A stretch of 64,000 nucleotides of DNA, from assembly GCA_022605405.1 (NCBI GenBank), contig JABYQQ010000006.1, positions 1,116,001 to 1,180,000 of the forward strand, written 5' to 3'. Both the position numbers and the translations under genes were made by a program. The stretch is from Earliella scabrosa (lineage: Eukaryota > Basidiomycota > Agaricomycetes > Polyporales > Polyporaceae). The notes under the pieces were generated by a model. The model saw only the letters and a program-made list of their open reading frames with translations. It had not been told where the DNA came from and searched no databases. Positions 23,324-33,182 of this stretch are shown piece by piece (positions within the stretch are counted from its first letter, which is position 1; each line of letters starts with the position of its first letter).

Positions 23324-24212
23324 TCCTGACCAGCCTACATTGGAGCTTCGAACTTGTGAAGAAAACAGGGCCGTAGATGAGCCATGCTCACTGCTCCCAC
23401 ATTCTCAGTCGGTGACTTGGTGGCCTATCTGCGCGGGCCGGATGCTCATAGGGCCACATGGATATTGCGTCACCAGCGGAAGACGAGGTTCTCCGGAGAT
23501 TGTCGCCGACTAGGAGGCCAATGGACCGCGGAGATATGACTCGAAGGCTATCCAGTACTCATCCCCTGACCATAGCATTGGCCTTGTTTGAAGAAGCCGA
23601 TCGTGACGCGCAACGAACCCTTCTTGCCATTAGCTCTAGAGCTAGCTGGCCTCATACCACGCAGAATCGCGCAATACGATGTCAGTCAAGGCGGGATCCC
23701 AATGATCGAGTAAGACTGACGGAGGCAATATCACGATCGAGCCCGTTCCGCGGCTTTGCCTCTGGGTCCACCAGCTTCATCTTAGATAGGTCTGGTGTTG
23801 AGTGCCCGGGTCCATCGGAGAAGCCGGAATCGACACGCCTGTGAGGGATCGAACCGAGATCACAGGCGGAATCGGAATCTGTCGAAATGCCTCCGCTACG
23901 GCATATGGACGGTATCTTCCGCTGAGGGTTCGCGCGGATACCCGTCCAGCGATCGGCATCTCCTCCGAACCAGCCCGCGTCGTCCACATTGTAGCGTTGC
24001 CGGCATGATCGAGGAGCATAAGCAGGTCCTTAGGGGAGGGGGGCGGTACGTGGCGCGGAGGCAAATCCGGGACGCGCCCTTGATGCTCGAAGGTGACGAC
24101 TCCGAGTCGCCATCCACCATCGACGGCGATAGTAATGAACGGGGCGGGCGTTACCCCTGACTGCAGGTGGAATGGGACGTTAAGTCCGTGTGGTCACTAG
24201 AGACAAGATGAG

Positions 24213-24219
24213 TATATAT
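24213..24219 (+). promoter_or_regulatory. TATA box of B2
   Basis: TATATAT, 84 bp before the B2 ATG. Confidence 0.65.
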
Positions 24220-24296
24220 GCGCTACATATCCTGGCAGGTATCCCTTAGCCCGCCGTCATTCAACCCTCTGCCGCACAATCACCTCAATACACAAC

Positions 24297-24920
24297 ATGT
24301 TCGCTCCCAAGATCTCTGCCCTCGCTGCCCTCGCCATCGCCGCATCTGCGGGCGTCGGAGGGAAAGGTGAGCCCTCCGCGCTCGAGGCGAGACAAAATCT
24401 GGACTCACCGTTGTCATCAGCCATTCCGCAAGATTTGGACTGCTCGGTGGCCTCGACTGTGACCTTCAGCAGCTTCATACCTGTCACCACCACCGTCACA
24501 AGCACTTCCATCGTCTCCATCACAGACGCACCCCAGCCGTCCCTTGTCACCAAACGTCAGGACGACGGCGGTGAGACAACGGACACCGACACCAGCACGG
24601 ACACGGACACACAGACGGACACGGACTCATCGACCGACTCAAACACGTCCACCGACACGACCTCCGCGACGGAGTCGACCACGACCGTGACCGAGACAGG
24701 GGACCCGACCACGACCACCGTCACACTCCGCACGATGACGACACCAGTCACGACGAGCACCCGCGTCTCATTCACATACACGTACACGACCACGACTATC
24801 ACCAAGACGCGCGGCGCGTTCACCACCATCACCGAGACCGACACGATCACTGTCCCGACGGTGACGCAAACTCCTGGAGGTACCAGGGCCCCGCGCCCTA
24901 CTCCGAGCGGACGTGCCTAG
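24297..24920 (+). CDS. B2: secreted Thr/Asp-rich protein with optional intron
   Basis: Signal peptide MFAPKISALAALAIAASAGV. Comparison with B1 and B3 predicts exon 1 24297-24366 (70 nt) and exon 2 24421-24920, 189 aa. The 54-nt intron (24367-24420, GTGAGC...ATCAG) is a multiple of three and has no stop, so an unspliced 207-aa product is also open. The mature part has IPQDLDCSVAS (single Cys), VTKRQDDGGE (Kex2-like), Thr-Asp repeats and the conserved TRVSFTYTYTTTT and GAFTTITETDTITVPT segments, ending RAPRPTPSGRA. It is very close to B1 from the KRQ site onward. Confidence 0.8.
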   Translation: MFAPKISALAALAIAASAGVGGKGEPSALEARQNLDSPLSSAIPQDLDCSVASTVTFSSFIPVTTTVTSTSIVSITDAPQPSLVTKRQDDGGETTDTDTSTDTDTQTDTDSSTDSNTSTDTTSATESTTTVTETGDPTTTTVTLRTMTTPVTTSTRVSFTYTYTTTTITKTRGAFTTITETDTITVPTVTQTPGGTRAPRPTPSGRA

Positions 24921-25975
24921 ATTTGCGAGTGGACATTTTCTCTTGTCTCGTAGCATCCCTTCTCTGTAGCTTGATTACAACTCGTGGGTTCTGTCTGTAT
25001 CCCCCAATTCGCAATCGCACCCGTAACTCCTCGTCTTCCCGGTATTTCTCCTCGCTGTGGAAGATTCGAACACCAATCCATCATCGTTCGAACAACGACC
25101 CAGTAGCTCGGCCCCTGGGAGTTCTATAGCGGCAACGCAAATTCCCAACATGCCGTGTCCGTGACGTGCGCGTGAAGTTGGGAAAGAGATCCGTAACGCG
25201 CATTACATGCTATCCTCCATGTACCCGCACTAGAGTCGCTCCCATCATAGCCTCGAAGATGAACACGCACCTTTCCTATCCCAGCGCGCCCTGCCCACGA
25301 GTTGCTCAGCGTTGACTTTGCGTCAAATTCACCGCTTCCTGTAGAATGGGCCTGACGTAAAGCAAGATGTTGTGCTTGTGCATGGGCCTGAGCGCCGCGA
25401 TTTGCGTTGAACCCGAGCACCTGTAGAGTCGATTGCCGCATCGCGCACCGATCTATAGAATGTGGTCAAAAGTACATACGCAAGCTGCGAGCGGTACACA
25501 ACCTTGAGGCTAGGTCTCCTGGGAGGACGGTCGCATTACTGTACTTAGGGATTTCGGTTAACTCGGACCTTCTGCACAACATCAGCCAGTGGAAGCGGCC
25601 CATCGACGGGCAGAGTGAGCAGTAGCGACAATGTTTGAGGAGGAGGGGCGCAATATCGTTGTTATGACTGTGGCCACTCGGTAGGCACCGGTACTGAGGG
25701 TAAGGAAGCAGTTAGGGCGCGTCGCCGTCATGCACGGACGAGATGGAGTAGCACTCGAGAGTCTCAAGCAGGCGCCGGAAATAGCCGAAGTGCAAACGCA
25801 GCGCGGCTGAGATCGAGCCTGAGGCATGCCAATTTCGCTGCAGACTCGCCGTGGCATTCCAGAGAATAAGACGAGCGTATCAAGTGAGCATGGTCAAATG
25901 GACATGGATAATGTACATCGTGCAGAGTCACATCTAAGTACTAGCTATGGTACCGATAGGAACCGGTCGTGCATA
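24921..25975. other. spacer between array units 2 and 3
   Basis: About 1.05 kb between the convergent 3' ends of B2 and A3. No gene is supported. Confidence 0.5.
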
Positions 25976-26666
25976 TCAGTTCGCGAGCGCGGTGCGAGCT
26001 GCGCGACCACCGCGGTTGCTTTGCGTGACGGTGGTCTCGCCCACCGTGGTGAGCACCGTGCGGGTGCGGGTAGTGGTCAGAGTCGTGGTCGACGTGATGG
26101 TGCGGGTGCGCGGGGTCGTGATGGCGGTGGTGACGCGGCTGGTCGACGTCGGGCGAGTGATAGTGGAGGTCGTGGTGGTCACTATGATTGGGCCACCGAC
26201 GGTCTCTGTCACAGTGACCACTCCGTCCGTCGAGGTTTCGCCGTCGGTCGAGGAGTCGGTGGACGTGTCGGTGTCGGTGTCAGTGTCGGTAGTCGTGTCG
26301 GTGGTCGTATCGGTATCAGTGGTCGTGTCGCTGTCGCTATCGGTTAACTGTCGCTTCGCGTTGCGCCGCGTCACAACCGGAGCATCAGTGACGGTGGTGA
26401 AGTCGGTCACTGTGGTCGACACGAGGGGTGAGAACGTCTCGGTCACGAAGACCAGCGATGAGCAGGGCGAAGCGGCGGAGTAGCCAGCATTGCCTGCGTA
26501 GCCAGGGTATCCCGGAGATCCCGAATACCCGCTGTATCCGGCATAATCTGCAGAAGTCGTTAACGTTGTGCGAGATAATTGGTTGAACGTGTCCCGTACC
26601 TTGACCCTGCACACCCAGGGACACGGCGAGCACGCTTGCGATGGCGACTACTTTGGGCGAGATCAT
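25976..26666 (-). CDS. A3: secreted Thr/Asp-rich protein with Gly-Tyr segment
   Basis: Exons 26666-26600 (67 nt) and 26547-25976, 52-nt GTACGG...TGCAG intron, phase 1, 212 aa. Signal peptide MISPKVVAIASVLAVSLGV. Unlike A1 and A2, the N-terminal mature part is a Gly/Tyr-rich stretch (GYSGYSGSPGYPGYAG), then a Cys (ASPCSSL), then NAKRQLTDSDSD with the shared Lys-Arg-Gln, TTTDTDTTTD repeats, and the conserved Thr-rich end with TITRPTSTSRVTTAITT and RAARTALAN. It is the most divergent type-A copy. Confidence 0.8.
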
Positions 26667-26752
26667 GATGTCGAGAGGAATGGGTACAGGTGACTTGGGT
26701 AAAGGTGGCGATAGAGCGGGATGCTGGTTGGAAGGCAAGTGATGTCTCAAGG

Positions 26753-26759
26753 TATTATA
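26753..26759 (-). promoter_or_regulatory. TATA box of A3
   Basis: TATAATA on the minus strand, about 93 bp upstream of the A3 ATG. Confidence 0.6.
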
Positions 26760-27787
26760 TGCGATGCCCCCGCTCCTGCGGCCACGTAGAGGTGATGAAA
26801 CTTAGGTGAGAATTTTGCAAGCTCGTCCCGCATGACGGAGCAAAGATTGCTGATCGACGCTCCTCGCCCGGGATCCACATGAACATGCGTCATAGACCAT
26901 CGCACGAGGGAATCTCCTGCAACCGTTCAGGGCGCGGATGCAACCTGCTCGGCCCCTCAAGTGATCGCCTCCGACAGCAAAAGTCGTGGCCCTCTCCGTA
27001 TGCTGGCACCAGATGCCTCCACTGAGATAGTAGACATGCAACCGTACCCATAGTGCAAATAATATCGCCATGCCCAGACGCAGTCGAAGGTGACCGTTGA
27101 GCAAGCAACTGCGAGTATGACGCGTAAGCGATCTTCAGACACCCACCTCTCGCCAGTATCGCCGATCAGGAGACACTCACGGAGCCATAACCCACGATCC
27201 ATCCAGCTCCAGGGTCGCGTATTTCCCGATGAGATACTCCATCTGGCAGATCTTTACGGAGGCATTCTGCGCGTGTCGGGGTAGGAGGACAAGGAGAAGG
27301 GGCGCCGGAAACCCAAATACGGAAGCGGCACATACGCAACGCCTGCCAAACAAGGCTTTCCCACGCTTCCTTCGTCCGCTCTCTTTCCTCGGACTCAGCC
27401 GCCTACTCCTCACTGTCCTCCTTTCCTTCCTTCTGTACGCGCAGCATGTCTCCACCTCGTAAGAACACGATGGCTTTGCTTCCGAGCGCCTCCGCATCAT
27501 CGCGCAGACCGCGCGTGGTGCTGAAGTCCGAGGCTCGCAACCCCTACTACTTACTAACCCCAACTTGGCTGCTGTTTTACTCAGGCATGGGCCCCGTGCG
27601 ATGCGCGGAGTATGTCACGGATGCAAACATGCCGTCATTTTGAGCGGGCGGAAATGGCGCGCGGTGCGCAGTCGCAGCGTCCGGGAATGATGACGATTCA
27701 CCACAATCACTAGCCACTCTGCGCCGCTTTCATCGGTGCACTTCGGTCTGAGCTCCGAGGACGACATCGGATACAAGGTAAGTGTCG

Positions 27788-27794
27788 TATATAA
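27788..27794 (+). promoter_or_regulatory. TATA box of B3
   Basis: TATATAA, 90 bp before the B3 ATG. Confidence 0.7.
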
Positions 27795-27877
27795 GCTCCA
27801 AGAAGTCTGCGCGCTTCTTCATCACCGTATCATCCACCACCAACTCAAACCTACCGTCTTCATCACTTATACGCACC

Positions 27878-28564
27878 ATGTTCGCGGCCAAGATTGCAGC
27901 CTTCACCGCCCTCGCGGTTGTCGCATCTAGCGGTGTTGTCGGTAGCGGTAAGCAGTTCAATTCTCGTTCGCCGTAAAGTCGCTCCTCGCTCATTCGCGTC
28001 CCTTGCCTTGCAGTGATCCCGCAAGCGCGCGATTTTGGAGACTATGCCTGCCCCGCCATCACCAACACGGTGACGCTCAGCAGTTACTCCCCTACAATGA
28101 CCACGTTCACCTCTACCTCCACAATTTTCCAGACGGACATTCCGACAGACCCCCCTTCTTCGAGTGTCACGTTCTCGAAGCGGCAGGACGAGTCCGATAC
28201 GACCACCGATACCGACACCGACACCAGCACCGATGCTACCACTATCACCGACACGAGCACCGACTCCTCCACCGACACCGAGTCCAGCACCTCCACAGAC
28301 TCGGCGTCTTCGACCGACTCTACCACCACCGTTACCGAGACGGGAGACCCTACGACGACCACGGTGACGCTCCGTACAACGACGACGCCGGTTACGACGA
28401 GCACCCGCGTGTCGTTCACGTACACGTACACGACCACGACCGTCACCAAGACGCGTGGCGCGTTCACCACCATCACCGAGACCGACACGATCACTGTCCC
28501 GACGGTGACGCAGACTCCTGGGGGCACCAGGGCACCGCGCCCTACTCCCAGCGGCCGTCCTTGA
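27878..28564 (+). CDS. B3: secreted Thr/Asp-rich protein
   Basis: Exons 27878-27947 (70 nt) and 28014-28564, 66-nt GTAAGC...TGCAG intron, phase 1, 206 aa. Signal peptide MFAAKIAAFTALAVVASSGV. The mature part has a single Cys (DYACPAI), a Thr/Ser stretch, FSKRQDESDT (Kex2-like), a longer Thr-Asp/Ser repeat (STDATTITDTSTDSSTDTES), and the conserved C-terminal domain with TRVSFTYTYTTTT ending RAPRPTPSGRP. The region before KRQ has diverged far more than the region after it. Confidence 0.8.
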
Positions 28565-29846
28565 ACGCTCGAGTAACAGATCTCTTAAGCTCTCCTACCG
28601 CGCACTGTCACCCACAGTGTGGTCGCATCGATGTGTAGTTGCAATGCCAGCTTTCCGATCATTGTATCCTTAGCTTTCCGACATTTGTGTATAGTAGCCA
28701 ATATTACCACATAGACGCAATGATGTCGCGTAACCATGTGCGGGGCCCTTTCATACTTAAGGGCCATTCGCGGCCGCGCGGCAGTCTTGCAACAACCGCA
28801 CAGTTTTCAGATGGGAGATCATAAAGCCAATCAAATACGGGTTATCCTGAACGTGTCGTAAACAATACAGTCTACATCACGACGAATCGCGGCACAGAAG
28901 GTAGACAGGCGTCAGGATGTATCGTAACGGAGAGCAGTCAACAGAGCACGCGAAGAAATCGGGACTGGGGACGACAAGGACATGTACAAGAATCTGTGGT
29001 GCACAGTTACGTGCGCACCGAAACGAACAAGCGGATGCGGTGGATCGTGCGAGTTGAATCGCCTAGTGCGCGTCAAGGGACGGGTGTGGGGTGAAGCGAA
29101 CATGGTGCGGATGTGGGGGAGAGTCGTGTTGCAGTGGGAGTCATGGGCGAACCTGCACGCGGCGGGAAGGGGTAGGGACTGCGATGCGAGATGGAATGAT
29201 GACAATTGTGGAGAGTGGTGTGTTGATTAGACGGGTGCTGGTAGGGTAGGTGCCATTCATGAGGCTAGGAGGGAATCGAGAGAGCGAAGGCAAGAGGTGC
29301 GAGGCGTGAGAGGGGAGCTGAGAGCTTGAACGGGGCGAAGCATGTCAACAGACAGCAACGTCCCCGCTCAGACGCACAGCGCGGCACGTTCGGTGTCCGC
29401 AGCATGTGGCCGGCGCTCTCAGCGCGCACGCGCCGCCTCGAGCCATCGTCGCTCGACGGGCGGAACCGGGCGCGGGCTCGCCGGGTGTCCTCCTCCTCAT
29501 CCAGGTCTTGATCCAGAGCGCATTCGGCGTCTTCTTCTTCTTCGTGCGGTTGAAGATGTCGAGTGCGGTCTTGATTGGGAGCTTGATGAGTCGGGGATCC
29601 GGGAGGCCGCGTCGGGTTCAGGTCGTCGAGGGAGGATGGTTCGAGGCGACGCGTGCGCGCTGAGAGCGCCGGCCACATGCTGCGGACACCGAACGTGCCG
29701 CGCTGTGCGTATGTCTCTGAGAGAGCCGTACTGGTCCAGGGGAGGGGGCGTGAAAGACAACGGGTCAGGCTTGCTGAGCCGTCGTGCGACACGCCCCCCT
29801 TTGGGCGAAGACGAATCCAAAGGGGGAGGGTGTAACGGTAAACCGT
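28565..29846. other. intergenic with a large palindrome
   Basis: No gene is supported. Long overlapping frames at 29265-29860 exist on both strands only because the DNA is an inverted repeat (see 29373-29709). Confidence 0.6.
29373..29709. repeat. 337-bp imperfect palindrome (inverted repeat)
   Basis: The sequence from 29373 reads almost the same as the reverse complement ending at 29709. The outer 70-78 bp of each arm (CGCACAGCGCGGCACG..., ...CGTGCCGCGCTGTGCG) differ at only about three positions. The inner parts towards the centre near 29541 are related but diverged. Both strands therefore encode the same peptide (GTFGVRSMWPALSARTRRLE). There is no spacer of normal sequence, so a fold-back transposon or an inverted duplication is likely. 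Confidence 0.85.
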
Positions 29847-31304
29847 TTACTGTGCGGTGAGATAACAGTCAGCATACGAACAGTGCTGTGAGGCGGTGCA
29901 TAAGAACACTTACGAGGTGCTGGGTGGGTGCCTCGCTGTCAGGGTGGTGTTTGGCCTTGTGCCGGACAAGGTCGTTTCGTCGGTTGTAGGAGCGGTCGCA
30001 GTTCGGGATGTCGCATGCGAATCCCTGGAAATCGGGGTTGTGTTGTTCTTTCATGTGTGTCGTAAGATTCCGTTTGTATCCGAAGCCCTCTGTAAATATC
30101 GCATGGTGAGTCTATTTATCGAGGACTAAGATAGCGCGCTCACGGCAACAAATGTCGCAGATAAATGCCGGTGCGACGACTTGTCCCGGGGACTTGAAGG
30201 GTTGGGATGAGGTTTGATGTATGAGGGTAGAGGTCGGCCTCTCGACGCCAGATTGATCGGGAGCGACAGCTGGGAGCGGATGGGGCTGGGTAGAAACCGG
30301 ATGAGGATACGGTGGTGGAAGCGAGTGGACCCCTGCATATCCCGCGGCACAGGAGGCGTACGTGCCCGGATAGAACGACTGGGGTGGTAATTGCGCGAGC
30401 GCAGAGGTGTTGTGGAGGGTGTCAGCTGGAGATATGCAGAATGGAGGAGGTTGGAATTCGGAGGGTGGCCCAGTGCTGTGGCCGGCCGGCGGCGAGAGAC
30501 GGCCTGCATCGTAGGACTGAAAGCGCCCTTCGTCTCGGAAGGCAGGCGGCGGGAGCCGAAATGAAATGGGAGTGGACGGCAAATGCGTTTCGGACGACCC
30601 AGGGGACAGCCCGGACTCCGAAGACGCGCACGTCAGTCCAGGTGTGGAAAGAATCGTATCTGCGGGGGATACGCAGTCGGAAGGCGGATCAGTCCCGGCA
30701 AAGTTTATGTCAGGAGGAGGAGTGGGTGAGCTGCGCCCGAGGGCAGAGAGGATCCCATGTAGATCCGCTGCTACCTCTGGAAAGCTGTCGGCGCAAGAAC
30801 GCTTGAAGTTTGCAAGTGAGGCACAGGCTTTATCAAACGTGTCCGATGGCGGAGAAAGTGTAGGATCCAACATGTTCGTCGCTGACCAGTTCCATCCGAC
30901 GTCGACTGAGGAATTGTCGGTGAGCTTGTGCTCGACATTGTATCCTGCAAACGAGCGATTAGTTGTATGAACGCGGAGGGAATGGGCGCTATGACGTACC
31001 TGTGCCGTTGGCGCTATTAGTGCCGAAAAGACTCGGGGGATTGTCTCGCATCCCTCGAGCGTGGGAGATGACCACGCCCTGGTGCCAGCCTACGTCGACT
31101 GAGGAGTTCCCAGCGAGGTGTCTTTGGACTGCGTATCCTGCAGACCGGGCAAGATATTCAAGGTCATTAGAATGACAGTTTACCTGAATGCGGCGGTGAC
31201 ATACGCGTAGCGATGGAGCTATTGATAGCGAATGCATGCGAAAGATCGTCTTGCTGGACGCTCACAGTCTCGTCGAGATCATGAGTTCCGACGTAGTTGA
31301 ACAT
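29847..31304 (-). CDS. C2H2-type zinc-finger transcription factor
   Basis: Five exons in consistent phase: 31304-31184, 31137-31000, 30944-30144, 30089-29914 and a final exon with only the stop codon (29849-29847), 412 aa. Introns are 46, 55, 54 and 64 nt. Start MFNYVGTHDLDETVSVQQ. Exons 2 and 3 begin with related segments (GYAVQRHLAGNSSVDVGW and GYNVEHKLTDNSSVDVGW), an internal duplication. The middle is Pro/Ser-rich and disordered. The fingers are C-terminal: C-x2-C-x12-H-x4-H (CDICCQGFGYKRNLTTHMKEQH, whose Cys pair is split from the rest by an intron) and C-x4-C-x12-H-x3-H (CDIPNC, RSYNRRNDLVRHKAKH). Likely a nuclear regulator, unknown targets. The stop-only last exon is inferred from a good GTAAGT site and is the least certain part. 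Confidence 0.8.
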
Positions 31305-33182
31305 CTCGTAGTGGAGCTGAGTATGGATGATGAATGATGGAAGAATACAAGGAGTACCTTGGGGCAGGTGTCAACCGCGGAAAACATTTATGTACATGAC
31401 TCGAGACAGCATCTGCGGCATCATACTCGTGACGTCCAGGCCGATTACGGGCTGCATCTGCTGCTGCTGTGCTGCGGGTGCCGGTGCGCAGCCCCCCACG
31501 AAGAACTGCTCTTCGGGAGCATGGCAGTCGCGTGTCGTTCTGTAGAAGCCTCCTAATCCCCCGGCGTCAGGCTCTGCGGTGACAGCGTGAGACTCATGAT
31601 ACATGAGGTCATCGGATTGAGTGTCTGCACGGAGGGCAATACCTACGTGCGTGACCTCAAATTACCGAGCCTACATGGATGGATGAGAGACCACGTACGT
31701 CTGATTCAACTTCAAAGTTCCACTGGCAAGTCCGCTGTTTCGTGGGCCAGATGCTACAGTTTGACCATGGACTCATCGAAAGTTGCCCTGAGTGGAGGTA
31801 CCATATTAGGCACGGTCGAACATGGCATTGGTGTTGCAGTGCGCGTGTGCAGCCTGAGGATCGACAGCACTTAGTGGTTGAATTCGAAGTGTTACGGGAA
31901 CAACCGGGAGTAAATGATGCGTCGGGAGGCGAGGCACCGCCACTGATCCGTACTCCTCTAGTAGGCGCCTTCGCGTGGCGCGGTCAAACTCTCCCTGGAC
32001 CTCCCTCTCTCTGCGCTTTCGGAGGACGGACGGTTGTTATCAGCCCATAGGACTGAGTACTGAGAACTTGAGCCCTCCTCAGCCTCTGTCAGACCTATGC
32101 TTGCCCTCCGCAGCGCTTGCATTCAATAAACTGACAAGCTGCCATATCTCCTTCACCACGCCCCGCGCAGTAGCTGGACTCGAACGGATTGTGGGGGACG
32201 CGGTTCAACGTTGGCTTGGAGTTATTGAGCTGATGTCAGAGATTGAATTGCCAATCGGTGCGTCCCCAACTGTTTGCTAAATGAACCATCTCGCATACTC
32301 GCGCCAGAACGATGGACACTTGCTGCTGCTGGAACACCACACGTTCGAAGAAGACACATGTCACTAGAACACCTGTTAACTTCCCAACTCGAGCTTTTCA
32401 TGGACAAGCTATGCATACACCTACAGATCAATATGGTACGCCCATTCCATGGTGCCCTCTTTGCTCTCGAATCTCGGGCTCAACATTGCCCGCCATGCTG
32501 GTCCATCATTGTCCGACAGCATCACCTGGCACTCAAATTCCATCGCATCGGTTGAATAGCACAGCACCGCCGACTGTGGGCGCACTCTGGAGGCCGGACC
32601 TGGTGGTTTCACCACGACAGCTGCGCAGGGTCGCGCTGAGTGTGGGCGACTGCCAGCGCGCGGACGTGCGGGAGCGAGGCCGAGCTAGAAGACATGAAGG
32701 ACGCTGAGCCCCCCCCCCCCCCTTCGGCTCTTTCGGCGGCGCTGTCTCGTAGCACTGTTAACATCTTCAGCAACTTGATATCAACACTCCGACATACGTC
32801 TTGCCCAGCCACTACCAACATCCTCAGAATCTTGCAAGAACACGAAAACCTGTGCAGCACAGCATATATCGACCTACGGCTGATAGGCAACACTTGCCGA
32901 TCGTCCCCATCACATATGGATCGACACCTGGCCGCCCCAGGCATCATGCCAAAACCGCCGATTGGTCGGAGGTCCAGCGCAACCTGAGCGTTCTCGAGCG
33001 CGCCTCCTCCCTTCATGTCAGTAGCTGCTGCGCCGGCAGGTGCGACTAGTGCGCGCTCGAACGCGTCTTGCACTTTGATTTTCATCCTCGCGCGCCTCCC
33101 AGTGGCACTCAGGATGAGTAAGACGTGGCAGATCCCAGGCGGGGTCTGCTTGCCATCTTAGTTACGAGAGGTCTATACATAT
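31305..33182. other. intergenic, nothing certain; poly-C tract
   Basis: Nearly 1.9 kb without a supported gene. It contains a run of 14 C at 32709-32722. A TATA-like TATACATATA sits just before the next gene at about 33173-33182. Several 60-130 codon frames overlap on both strands without coherent features. Confidence 0.45.

Larger units (their letters stand above)
23239..24296. other. shared divergent promoter region A2/B2
   Basis: 1058 bp between divergent start codons with a TATA box near each side. Frames within (for example 23458-23844 and 23795-24160) show no recognisable domain and are not called. Confidence 0.6.
26667..27877. other. shared divergent promoter region A3/B3
   Basis: 1211 bp between divergent ATGs with TATA boxes near both ends. 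A short + frame at 27446-27643 and overlapping minus frames have no features that support a gene. Confidence 0.5.

Noticed and set aside
18764..28564. Six-gene array as a biosynthetic cluster
   Set aside because: No synthase, oxidase or transporter lies within it; all members are small secreted proteins of one family.
29265..29860. Overlapping 170-codon frames on both strands sharing a peptide
   Set aside because: Both arise from the palindrome; the shared peptide reflects the inverted DNA, not two genes.
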